Made by a program: the position numbers and the translations under genes. From NCBI GenBank assembly GCA_019416065.1, contig DXYB01000002.1, positions 29,556-93,555 on the forward strand: 64,000 bases of DNA. Reading direction: 5' to 3'. Within the stretch, counting starts at the first letter, position 1. Every line of letters begins with the position of its first letter. Shown here one piece after another: positions 26,003 through 33,188 of the stretch. This DNA is from Acidaminococcus sp. GTDB taxonomy: Bacteria > Bacillota > Negativicutes > Acidaminococcales > Acidaminococcaceae. The notes beneath the pieces were generated by a model that did no database searches, was not told where the DNA came from, and worked only from the letters and a program-made list of their open reading frames with translations.

Positions 26003-26019
26003 TGTTACATGATTCAGAT

Positions 26020-26471
26020 TTACGATCGTTGCCGCACAATAGAAATCCCATCCCGGCGAATCCGATATTGCAGATTTTGCCGGCTCATCCCTAGCTGCCG
26101 AGCCGCCGCGGAAATATTGCCGCCGTGTTGGTGCAAGGCCTGTTCCACCGCTGCACGCTCCACTTCCCGCAGGGTTCGTCTGTTGCCGCGCGGTGGGGTA
26201 AGGGGCGCTGCAGTCCGCGGTCCTTCCTCATAATAGGCTTTCGGGCGCACGGGCTCTCGTTCTTCCAAAGGCATTTCCCGCAATTGCTGCATCAGATAAT
26301 CTGGCAATATTCCAACGAAATGGTATTTCTATCGTCAGGCAAAAGATTCATAGCATACTCAATGGCATGCTGCAGTTCCCTCACATTGCCCGGCCAATCG
26401 TATTGAGCAAAAGCAGCATACACGCTGGCATCAGCCATGCGTACGTTCTTATCCATTTTTTTGTTATAGAG
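26020..26471 (-). pseudogene. 3' half of a sigma-54-dependent activator gene (split by the prophage and frameshifted)
   Basis: Read on the minus strand from the junction, it continues LYNKKMDKNVRMAD, then YDWPGNVRELQHAIEYAM (the GAFTGA-distal PGNVREL motif of NtrC-type AAA+ domains) and ends with a Fis-type helix-turn-helix (GGNISAAARQLGMSRQNLQY). Between LEY and PDYLMQQL one base is missing near 26308 (TATTG where TATTTG is needed), which breaks the frame. The 5' continuation lies beyond the prophage at 63897-63947. The protein would have activated sigma-54 promoters. Confidence 0.8.
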
Positions 26472-26548
26472 AGTAAAATGATATAAGCCTGAAAACCACG
26501 TGTTTCCGGGCTTTTTGCTCATGACGGCAAAAATACGGCAAAAATTTA
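26466..26548. other. attL: core and arm-type repeat
   Basis: Core ATAGAG (26466-26471); half of the attP inverted repeat, TATAAGCC (26482-26489); and a 25-bp arm block (26524-26548) made of two ACGGCAAAAA units followed by TTTA. The arm block is repeated with one mismatch at 63757-63781. The arm block overlaps the last codons of the integrase gene. Confidence 0.7.
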
Positions 26549-27622
26549 AAGGAGACACTCCATTTCTGCCGCCGCCCTGTCCCGGACGTCCTGAGTATAG
26601 TCGAGGTACGTTTCCGACACCGTGGCCACCGTATCCCCCAGGACAGCAGCCACCAAGTTGACGTCTCCAGTCGCTTCCAGCAGCAGAGTAGCGAAAGTGT
26701 GGCGGAAAGAGTGAAAGGACCTACCTGGGAAATCCCGTTGAATATAGTCGTTGATGTGATTGGAAAAATTATGAGCGTCGATTCCACCGAAAATCCGGCC
26801 GTCTATGCTCAACGGCTGCTGTTTTTTCCACGCCTGAAGAGCGGAAAGGATGGTGCTGCTAACATGAATCGTGCGGACGCTGTTTTTGGTTTTGGTGGGC
26901 TTTAAAGCGTATTTTCCACGATCCACAAGGCCCCATTGCTTCGTGACGGAAACGGTCTGATGCAGAGAGTCAATGTCCGCCCAGGTGAGCCCCATGACTT
27001 CTCCATATCTCATGCCGGTTCCAGCTGCTATGAGCGCAGCCAGATAGGCGGCCTTGTTCGGCAGGGCCTTGAGTGTAGCAAGTAGCCTGGCCAGTTCCTC
27101 CCGGCTGAAGGCCCGAAGCTGGCGGACCCTGGCATCCTTGATCTGCTTGATGTCCCTAGCCGGGCTGACACCGATTAGACGATAGATCACCCGAGCATGT
27201 TCCAGGATGATTTTGAGGACTCTCAGAGAGTAGTTGACCGAAGCCGGAGATGTGGGGATCTGGTGGAGAGCATTGACGACGGCGGCAGGAGTCAGGTCTA
27301 CGATGGGGATGTCCAGGATGGACTTAAAGGCAAGCAGCCCGGAGCGGTACGATTTGAGCGTGTTGTATGTTAGATTGTTCTTCCGATCTCGGGCAAATAG
27401 TGGCCAGAACTGCCTGAGTGTGACCTTCTTCAGATCTGGATCGGCAGGCCCCAGACCGACCTCTTCTCTGGCCTGTTCCAGCAGATCATCCTGGTAGCGT
27501 CTGGCTTCCCGCTGAGTTTTGAAACCTTGTTTGGTCTTCTGCTTCCACCTGGTTCCTACCTTGTAGGACAAAACCAGGCAGATGCTGCCGTTTTTCTCTC
27601 GATAGCTGAAACTGTATTCCAT
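26546..27622 (-). CDS. int: Tyrosine-type phage integrase
   Basis: 358 residues, normal for the family. The N-terminal arm-binding domain (YREKNGSICLVLSYKVG) and a SAM-like core-binding domain (about residues 65-160) come first. The catalytic domain has Arg in GTGMRYGEVMGLTW, HSFRHTFATLLLE with His-x-x-Arg, and the nucleophile Tyr in SETYLDYT. It is next to attL and transcribed outward. It catalyses site-specific integration and, with an excisionase, excision. Confidence 0.95.
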   Translation of the reverse strand: MEYSFSYREKNGSICLVLSYKVGTRWKQKTKQGFKTQREARRYQDDLLEQAREEVGLGPADPDLKKVTLRQFWPLFARDRKNNLTYNTLKSYRSGLLAFKSILDIPIVDLTPAAVVNALHQIPTSPASVNYSLRVLKIILEHARVIYRLIGVSPARDIKQIKDARVRQLRAFSREELARLLATLKALPNKAAYLAALIAAGTGMRYGEVMGLTWADIDSLHQTVSVTKQWGLVDRGKYALKPTKTKNSVRTIHVSSTILSALQAWKKQQPLSIDGRIFGGIDAHNFSNHINDYIQRDFPGRSFHSFRHTFATLLLEATGDVNLVAAVLGDTVATVSETYLDYTQDVRDRAAAEMECLL

Positions 27623-27706
27623 AAAAAATCGGCCTCCTTCTGGGCAGAAAGGGGCCTCTGTGGTACAATTATAGAGTAAGCCCCTTTGGTAGGTGGGTTA
27701 CGCTGT

Positions 27707-27743
27707 CCCTGCTGGTATTTGCGGTACCGGCAGGGATTTTTTT
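27707..27743 (+). terminator. Orphan plus-strand terminator-like hairpin
   Basis: CCCTGCTGGT (27707-27716) pairs with ACCGGCAGGG (27726-27735), followed by seven T on the plus strand. The flanking genes are both on the minus strand and have no T run in their direction, so it would end an unannotated plus-strand transcript. Confidence 0.5.
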
Positions 27744-28788
27744 ATTTATCTTCTTTGATTTTGTACTGATGCACATAACCAGCAGGAAGCGGTGGTGCAA
27801 GTTTCTTTTCTATGATGGTGGCAATAAGATCTTTTTTCAGCCCCTTCGTAGGAAGCCCGGCGTCTGCCAGAATCTTTTGAAGGTCTGCCTTATGCAGCTT
27901 ATTCAATTCAATCTCATTGGAAACATCTACAAGGCGGGCATATGTTCCCGGATTCACAAAGTCCCTAATGAAATCTTCTTTTGAGTAATTCTTTGGCTTT
28001 TCCTTGTATAAGGATTCGTAGGAAAGCCCACCAGCGTAAATCTTTGCCTCATACAAGACAGCTTTGACAAAAAGTTCCTCAGAAAACTGGTACAGAGATT
28101 TGATGATGGGCACTGTCCCTTTATCCATGGTATCCTGCATGATTTGGGCACATGCCTTGGCATCAGACAGGGATTCATGGTGATTCAAGTCGAGATTGAG
28201 ATATTTACAGATGGTGTCCAGCTTGTAGTTTTCCAGATTCCTGTAGGTGTATCTGGCACTCTGCAGAGAGTCGGCAAAGAGAAGCGGTTTATCCAGGGTG
28301 ATTCCTTCCGTCTTAGCGGTATAGATCAGACAGCCCATATCGAAGTTGGCGTTGTGTGCCACCAAGGGGAACCCTTTGATGAAATCGCGGAAGGTGGATT
28401 CATAGAATTCTTTGAAGGTGGGTGAATTCCGAACTTTTGACCAGGTGATTCCATGGACATGGAAATTCGTGAATTTTGCTTCCGGAGGCTTAATCAAAGA
28501 AGTGACAGAACCAGTGAACTGTCGGTTTTCAACTTTCACTGCGGAAATACTACAGATTGAATATGGCTGCGCATTGGCAGTTTCCACATCGAATGCCACA
28601 AAGCTGTCCATCGGGACCCTGTATTCATTTGTCACCGGCAGGCTTACCCTTGCAAATCCTCTGGTTTCAGGGAGCCGGAATCTGTCGAGCTCATTCGGCT
28701 TCATGGGAGATTCTGCAATCATTTTCTCATTCGCCTTTTTATTCAAGTGAACGATTACACAAATAATGATAATGATTAGTATAAGCAT
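27742..28788 (-). CDS. Membrane-anchored DEDDh exonuclease with C-terminal SAP-like domain
   Basis: 348 residues. Residues 1-14 (MLILIIIIICVIVH) form a membrane anchor. Residues about 62-235 are a DnaQ-like 3'-5' exonuclease: FVAFDVETA with the first Asp-Glu, LVAHNANFDMG with the second Asp, and HHESLSDAKACAQIM with the catalytic His and last Asp. Residues about 305-345 resemble a SAP DNA-binding fold (LHKADLQKILADAGLPTKGL). The gene sits 9 bases below the ImmA/repressor pair and is probably expressed in the lysogen. A lysogenic cargo role such as exclusion of other phages is my inference. Confidence 0.75.
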   Translation of the reverse strand: MLILIIIIICVIVHLNKKANEKMIAESPMKPNELDRFRLPETRGFARVSLPVTNEYRVPMDSFVAFDVETANAQPYSICSISAVKVENRQFTGSVTSLIKPPEAKFTNFHVHGITWSKVRNSPTFKEFYESTFRDFIKGFPLVAHNANFDMGCLIYTAKTEGITLDKPLLFADSLQSARYTYRNLENYKLDTICKYLNLDLNHHESLSDAKACAQIMQDTMDKGTVPIIKSLYQFSEELFVKAVLYEAKIYAGGLSYESLYKEKPKNYSKEDFIRDFVNPGTYARLVDVSNEIELNKLHKADLQKILADAGLPTKGLKKDLIATIIEKKLAPPLPAGYVHQYKIKEDK

Positions 28789-28797
28789 AGCATCACC

Positions 28798-29067
28798 TTA
28801 TTCCCCATCTTTCACGTAGATTTCCAGATTTTCATTTATCTGACAATTGTTTGTATCCCCATGACACGAAGCTTCTATGGTGTTAACATTGGCTTCCTTG
28901 TATAAATCGCCGCCGGTAATATGCTTAACTTCGTGTCTAACAGCTTCTTTTTGACCTTCTTCAGAAAGATTTTTGTTTACGATAATCGTATATGAATCAT
29001 CATGGTTGGCATGGACAAGAGCGGGAACATGTGGTGGGAGTGATTGATAAGTCAAGATGATCGTCAT
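28798..29067 (-). CDS. ImmA/IrrE-like short metallopeptidase
   Basis: 89 residues. The zinc-binding HExxH motif appears as RHEVKHITGGDLY with the downstream VNTIEA glutamate, the arrangement of ImmA-type peptidases that cleave phage repressors. It is shorter than free-standing ImmA (about 140-170 residues). It overlaps the repressor stop codon by 4 bases, consistent with a repressor and anti-repressor pair. Confidence 0.65.
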   Translation of the reverse strand: MTIILTYQSLPPHVPALVHANHDDSYTIIVNKNLSEEGQKEAVRHEVKHITGGDLYKEANVNTIEASCHGDTNNCQINENLEIYVKDGE

Positions 29068-29462
29068 TCATCTAATCCTTCCTTTGCTTTGAGACCTTTT
29101 ATCACAGTCATGACTACTTTTATATCTTCAGGAGTGAGATCCCTGGATGCGTCAAACAAAATCCTTTGTCCAGGATTATCTTTTAATTCCTGAGCCAGCC
29201 GGGCAGTTTCAGAATCAAGATAGTAAGCTTGTTTCTTTTCAGCGGCTTCTTCCAGGAAATAGCTTTTGGGAACACCGAAATAATCCGATAGCTTTTGAAT
29301 GATACCCATTCTAGGCAAAGATTTCATCAACATCCATTTTCCAACCGTTGATTCACTGACTCCTAAGATTTTGGCCAATTCAGCTTGATTAATATTTTGC
29401 TCATTCAATAAGGCAGATAATCTACTGCTGAACAAAGCTTTCAATTCTTCAGTTGTAGGCAT
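29064..29462 (-). CDS. CI-like repressor, XRE family
   Basis: 132 residues. The helix-turn-helix spans about residues 25-65 (NINQAELAKILGVSESTVGKW). The C-terminal half is helical and lacks a Ser-Lys autoprotease site, so derepression probably depends on the overlapping ImmA-like protein. It is transcribed leftward from a promoter whose spacer holds operator O1. Confidence 0.8.
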   Translation of the reverse strand: MPTTEELKALFSSRLSALLNEQNINQAELAKILGVSESTVGKWMLMKSLPRMGIIQKLSDYFGVPKSYFLEEAAEKKQAYYLDSETARLAQELKDNPGQRILFDASRDLTPEDIKVVMTVIKGLKAKEGLDE

Positions 29463-29495
29463 ATCCTTGTGCCTCCTTACGTTGATTATGGTTAT

Positions 29496-29583
29496 ATTAT
29501 AGAATATTTTTCTTTCTAAAACAACAAAAAAGCGAGAAACCTAGAAATATTTTCTTGACACTAGAAAAATATTCTAGTATACT
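29496..29583. promoter_or_regulatory. Lysis-lysogeny switch: divergent promoters and operators O1-O3
   Basis: Rightward promoter: TTGACA (29555-29560) and TATACT (29578-29583), whose 17-base spacer is exactly the perfect palindrome O3, CTAGAAAAATATTCTAG (29561-29577). Leftward promoter: TTGTTT (29524-29519) and TATAAT (29501-29496) with O1 in its spacer (29499-29515). O2, CTAGAAATATTTTCTTG, lies at 29541-29557. Repressor bound at O3 would block polymerase directly. Confidence 0.8.
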
Positions 29584-29610
29584 ATGCGTGTAAACCAAAA
29601 GGAGGTGAGC

Positions 29611-29817
29611 ATGATGCCGGTACAAATTTCCCTGCGCGCAGCGAGAGTAAACGCAGGATTAACCCTGCTGGACGGCGCAAAGGCCATTGGAATCAGCAAG
29701 GATACGCTGATTAAATGGGAAAGAAACCCTGGGCTGGTGAATCCAATTTTCCAGCACAAGATTTCTGAAGCATATAATTTCCCCTCTGACTACATTAATT
29801 TTGCGCCTTCAGACTAG
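29611..29817 (+). CDS. Cro-like XRE-family regulator
   Basis: 68 residues with a helix-turn-helix (LTLLDGAKAIGISKDTLIKWE). The start at 29611 is preferred over the ATG at 29584 because GGAGGTGAG precedes it. It is the first gene of the rightward early operon and faces the CI-like gene. A fourth operator overlaps its stop codon. Confidence 0.78.
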   Translation: MMPVQISLRAARVNAGLTLLDGAKAIGISKDTLIKWERNPGLVNPIFQHKISEAYNFPSDYINFAPSD

Positions 29818-29830
29818 AAAATAATTCTAT
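29814..29830. promoter_or_regulatory. Operator O4
   Basis: CTAGAAAATAATTCTAT, matching the O1-O3 palindrome at 13 or more positions. It overlaps the stop of the Cro-like gene, suggesting looping or control of the next gene. Confidence 0.6.
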
Positions 29831-29857
29831 AAAATAATCTGTAAGGAAGTGATTTGT

Positions 29858-30154
29858 ATGGAAAAGCTAGTCCTGAAAGCTGACGAAGCGGCGGAAATCC
29901 TGAATGTTGGGATTTCATCTATTTACGACATGCGGAATCGAAACGTCCTGCCTCAGCTCACAGATCTGCCAGGGGTACGATTCCGGGCAAAGGACGTATA
30001 TGCCCTGGCCAAACTCAAACAGAACCAGGGAGAGTGCAGCCCATACCAGTTCCAGCAGCTCCAGAATGAGCTGGCCAACGAAAGGGCAAGGAACCAGAGA
30101 ATCCGTTCTGCTGCCCTGGCCTTGTTAACAGCGATTTCGGAGGAGGGGTTGTGA
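29858..30154 (+). CDS. Helix-turn-helix DNA-binding protein (excisionase/MerR-like)
   Basis: 98 residues. The N-terminus LVLKADEAAEILNVGISSIYDMRNR is the winged-helix segment common to phage excisionases and helix_turn_helix_17 proteins; the C-terminus is a charged helix (residues 60-95). Start 29858 has GGAAGTG upstream and is preferred to the GTG at 29849. It could be the excisionase or an early regulator. Confidence 0.65.
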   Translation: MEKLVLKADEAAEILNVGISSIYDMRNRNVLPQLTDLPGVRFRAKDVYALAKLKQNQGECSPYQFQQLQNELANERARNQRIRSAALALLTAISEEGL

Positions 30155-30432
30155 TGGACAAGCAGCTTGCTGAAATTGATGAACGGTTGGAACTTATGCG
30201 GGGCCAAGATATTCATCGTAAAAAAATGGCCCTGGTACATCTGACGAAAGCGCTGCAAATTGCAGGCGTCAGCGTATCTATGAATCTGGATACAAAACGG
30301 GAACTGGTGATCCTGCAATTCTTGTCCAGCAAAAAGCCCAATAAAGCAGTCAATATCGCCCTGGATAATGCCATGGCCATGCTGTATGACATTTTCAAAC
30401 AAGCTGGACATGATTTTCTGGAAGAAGCATGA
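30154..30432 (+). CDS. Phage early protein of unknown function
   Basis: 92 residues, helical and charged, with no motif that I recognise. The start overlaps the preceding stop (TGATG), with AGGAGGGG upstream, so it is translationally coupled to the helix-turn-helix gene. Confidence 0.6.
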   Translation: MDKQLAEIDERLELMRGQDIHRKKMALVHLTKALQIAGVSVSMNLDTKRELVILQFLSSKKPNKAVNIALDNAMAMLYDIFKQAGHDFLEEA

Positions 30433-30448
30433 AAGGCGGCTGAAGTGA

Positions 30449-30901
30449 ATGGACGCAGAAATGATCGAGAATATCCGGGCTAACGTCAGGTACTACAGGA
30501 TCGTGAAAGGGTTGTCCGGGCGCCAGCTCAGTACAGCTATTGGACTCAGCCCCACATGGATCTGCTGCTTTGAATCAGGCGTTATCCGGGAGTCAACCCC
30601 TGAAAATTTGCAGCTGCTGGCTAAGGCCCTTGGCAAGAAACTGAGTGATTTGATCAAACCGCCCAAAGCTGTGATTCAGAAGCTCAGCCCGGAAGAAGCG
30701 GAGAGGGGATTGCAGAATCTGGAACGGATCCGCAAACAAAAAGGGCGGCCGGTTCGACAGTTTGAAATGGATCTAGGCTTGTGTGAGGGGCACCTGGCTA
30801 AAGCACTCAAAGGTTATAGGAGATTTACTGTTGAAACTTGGTGGAAGGTCTCCGAAGCCCTGGACATGGACCTAAAAACGCTGATCGGGAGGAAAGACTG
30901 A
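30449..30901 (+). CDS. XRE-family DNA-binding protein with two helix-turn-helix regions
   Basis: 150 residues. An N-terminal HTH (KGLSGRQLSTAIGLSPTWICCFE) and a second HTH-like segment at about 108-145 (VRQFEMDLGLCEGHLAKALKG) suggest a two-domain DNA binder. Early-operon position. Role unknown, possibly a control protein for early genes. Confidence 0.65.
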   Translation: MDAEMIENIRANVRYYRIVKGLSGRQLSTAIGLSPTWICCFESGVIRESTPENLQLLAKALGKKLSDLIKPPKAVIQKLSPEEAERGLQNLERIRKQKGRPVRQFEMDLGLCEGHLAKALKGYRRFTVETWWKVSEALDMDLKTLIGRKD

Positions 30902-31209
30902 TGGTTTACAAAGTGAATGATGAATTTCTGGACAAGGTTGATGGGCTGCTGGATAGCATTGCCGATATATGTCAGTCCACAGATACCTTGGATAACGCAG
31001 GCGTAGCGATCATCAATATCCAAAAATGGGCAGCCATGAGAGACAAAGCTGCCAAAGTATTGGACAGTATGAATGATGGCTTTGATGCTGCGGAAGGAGA
31101 GGAAGAAGATGAAGAAAAAAACGAAGAATGCACCGATCCTGGTGACGATGATCTTGCTGCCGTATTTGATAATCCGGATGGCTTTGGATGTGATCCTGAT
31201 GCTGATTGA
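30901..31209 (+). CDS. Acidic phage early protein
   Basis: 102 residues. Helical N-terminal half, very acidic C-terminal half (GEEEDEEKNEE, GDDDLAAVFDNPDG). Starts at ATG 30901 overlapping the preceding stop. No family recognised; a DNA-mimic-like acidic tail is a possibility only. Confidence 0.5.
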   Translation: MVYKVNDEFLDKVDGLLDSIADICQSTDTLDNAGVAIINIQKWAAMRDKAAKVLDSMNDGFDAAEGEEEDEEKNEECTDPGDDDLAAVFDNPDGFGCDPDAD

Positions 31210-31318
31210 TACGTTGACTGACGGATTTGACGTCTTGGGTCCCCGGTTCCAGGGAATCGTGATTGGCTTCTTCGGGGCAATCAGCCTGCTTGTTGTCGCT
31301 ATCAATCTGGCAATCTGA
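31109..31318 (+). CDS. Small two-helix membrane protein
   Basis: 69 residues starting MKKKTKNAPILVTM with two hydrophobic helices (about residues 8-30 and 48-68). The start at 31109 has GGAGAGG upstream. It overlaps the acidic protein gene in another frame for about 100 bases. Function unknown. Confidence 0.5.
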   Translation: MKKKTKNAPILVTMILLPYLIIRMALDVILMLIDTLTDGFDVLGPRFQGIVIGFFGAISLLVVAINLAI

Positions 31319-31349
31319 GGGTAAGCCAATGACCAATGAAAACAAAAAT

Positions 31350-31379
31350 GACTCGCCGGCACTGCCATGCTGGCGAGTC
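31350..31379. other. Stable hairpin before the Gam gene
   Basis: GACTCGCCGGCA pairs with TGCTGGCGAGTC around a six-base loop. No T run follows, so it is more likely an RNA processing or attenuation element than a terminator. Confidence 0.4.
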
Positions 31380-31423
31380 TCATAAGAACTTCTAATCATC
31401 AGTATATCACAGGAGGAGTAACT

Positions 31424-31957
31424 ATGGAAGACCTGGAAAAATCCCTGGCAGAAGCCATGGAAAACAACAACGGCCCGTACCTGGAAAACGATGCAGATGC
31501 CGACAGTGCCCTGCATAAAATCCAGCGGCTGAACCGAGGCATTGATTATGTCCGGCAAATAGCGGAACAGCAGATCCAGAAAATCGTAGCCTGGAGAGAT
31601 GAACAGATTATCAACCGGCAGGAAGCTATTTCTTCCGAACAAAACCTGCTGCAGCTTTACGCAGAGGAACGACTGAAGAATAGCAAACGGAAATCGGTAT
31701 CTCTTCCCAGCGGGAAATTTGGCTACCGGAAACAGCCTCTTAAAATCACTCATGATGACACTATCCTGCTGGCCTTTGCAAAAGAAGCCGCTCCCCAGTT
31801 CGTGAAAATCAAGGAATCTGTAGACTGGGCAGGGCTGAAAAAATCCTGTGTAATTGACCAGGACAAGATGATTGATGAAAACGGGGAAGTGCTGCCGGGT
31901 ATCACCATCGAGCAGCAGGAACCAAAATTCTATGTGGATACAAAGGAGGATAAATAA
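31424..31957 (+). CDS. gam: Host-nuclease inhibitor protein, Gam family
   Basis: 177 residues. The N-terminal half is a long coiled coil (residues 20-90), the rest a compact domain with LPSGKFGYRKQPLKI and LAFAKEAAPQFVKIKESVDWAGLKK, as in Mu-Gam-like proteins. These bind DNA ends and shield phage DNA from RecBCD-type exonucleases. The start at 31424 has AGGAGGAG upstream. First gene of the recombination module. Confidence 0.8.
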   Translation: MEDLEKSLAEAMENNNGPYLENDADADSALHKIQRLNRGIDYVRQIAEQQIQKIVAWRDEQIINRQEAISSEQNLLQLYAEERLKNSKRKSVSLPSGKFGYRKQPLKITHDDTILLAFAKEAAPQFVKIKESVDWAGLKKSCVIDQDKMIDENGEVLPGITIEQQEPKFYVDTKEDK

Positions 31958-31959
31958 TC

Positions 31960-32601
31960 ATGGGAATGCCTGTATTTGTCATTGGATTTTCCGGCAGCGG
32001 GAAGTCTTCTAGCCTGCGTAATTTCCAGCCGGATGAAGTCGGTGTCTTTAGTGTAGCCGGAAAACGACTGCCGTTCCAGAGCAAAATCAAAGTGGCCATG
32101 AAAAACAGCTATTCCATCATCGAAAACAGCCTGAAGCAGAATGCGCTGCGGGCCTATGTAATCGATGATAGCCAGTACCTGCTGGCCTTCGACAGCTTCC
32201 GGCGGGCAAAGGAATCCAGCTACAGCAAGTTCACGGATTACGCCGTCTCTTTTTATACCTTGCTGGATACCATCAAGAAGACCAGCCCGGACACCATCGT
32301 TTACCTTCTGCACCATGCTGAGGAAACCGACCGGGGCATGGTCAAGGCAAAGACCATCGGGAAGATGCTGGACAACCAGCTAGTGCTGGAAGGACTGTGT
32401 GAGATTGTGCTATATGCCGAAACCGATGGGAAAAAGTACCAGTTTCTGACCCAGAGCAATGGCTTCACTACAGCCAAAAGTCCCATGGGGATGTTTCCCC
32501 TGGAAATTGACAATGATCTGAAAGCTGTTGACTCTCGGATCAGAGAATTTTATGGAATGAAACCGATTGTGGAAGAAAAAGCAGAGGAGGAAACAAAATG
32601 A
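31960..32601 (+). CDS. Sak4-like RecA-fold ATPase (single-strand annealing recombinase)
   Basis: 213 residues. Walker A GFSGSGKSSSL near residue 11, Walker B-like RAYVIDDSQYLL near residue 65, and a conserved LLHHAEE. Length and position between Gam and an SSB-like gene match the Sak4 group, which assists annealing of phage DNA ends with an SSB partner. Confidence 0.75.
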   Translation: MGMPVFVIGFSGSGKSSSLRNFQPDEVGVFSVAGKRLPFQSKIKVAMKNSYSIIENSLKQNALRAYVIDDSQYLLAFDSFRRAKESSYSKFTDYAVSFYTLLDTIKKTSPDTIVYLLHHAEETDRGMVKAKTIGKMLDNQLVLEGLCEIVLYAETDGKKYQFLTQSNGFTTAKSPMGMFPLEIDNDLKAVDSRIREFYGMKPIVEEKAEEETK

Positions 32602-33188
32602 AATTTATCAATTGGGATGCTGTAGAAGAAAATAACGGGAGCAGTTTTGACCGTCCGCCTGTAGGTGGCTACGTAATCACCATTGTAGAAGCTGCAGAGT
32701 ATGAAGCTAAGGAATACTACAAACTGTCCTATGACTACGCTGAAGGGGAATGGGAAGGTTACCGAATGGCCATGTACCAGACTCATGGCTGGAAACTTCC
32801 GTCTTTTATCCGCTCTTACAAGGACAGCGCCCAGAGCTTTTTTAAAGCCTTTATGATCACTTTGCAGGAATGCAATCCCAGATTTGATTGGCACGCCTGG
32901 GTAAAATCCGGAGCCAAAGCAGATGCCCTGAATGGTCTGAAGCTGGGAGTTGTAATCGGGGAAGAAGAATATCAATGGCCGGTCGGTGAAGGCCCGGTGA
33001 AAACCCGGCAAACGATCCGGACCTTCCTGCCCATTGCTGATATCCGGGCAGGCAAATTCGAAATCCCTGCTTTGAAGAAGCTGAAGCCCAGCAATGAAGT
33101 GCAGGACCTTCCTCCTGCTCCGGCAGCCAAACCAGCAGCAACTGCGCAGCCGTCCCCGACCTATGACGCAGATCAATGTCCGTTCTGA
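32598..33188 (+). CDS. DUF669-like single-stranded DNA-binding protein
   Basis: 196 residues. A beta-rich core (residues 1-150) is followed by a proline/alanine linker and an acidic tail ending DADQCPF, reminiscent of the DDDIPF tip of SSB. Starts inside the stop of the Sak4-like gene. Likely coats ssDNA during phage replication and recombination. Confidence 0.65.
   Translation: MKFINWDAVEENNGSSFDRPPVGGYVITIVEAAEYEAKEYYKLSYDYAEGEWEGYRMAMYQTHGWKLPSFIRSYKDSAQSFFKAFMITLQECNPRFDWHAWVKSGAKADALNGLKLGVVIGEEEYQWPVGEGPVKTRQTIRTFLPIADIRAGKFEIPALKKLKPSNEVQDLPPAPAAKPAATAQPSPTYDADQCPF

Noticed and set aside
26466..26471. tRNA gene as integration target
   Set aside because: No cloverleaf-forming sequence at either junction; both flanks encode parts of one protein.
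26524..26548. 25-bp direct repeat considered as the attachment core
   Set aside because: Joining the flanks at this repeat does not rebuild the activator gene. The frame is restored at ATAGAG, so the repeat is better explained as arm-type integrase sites.
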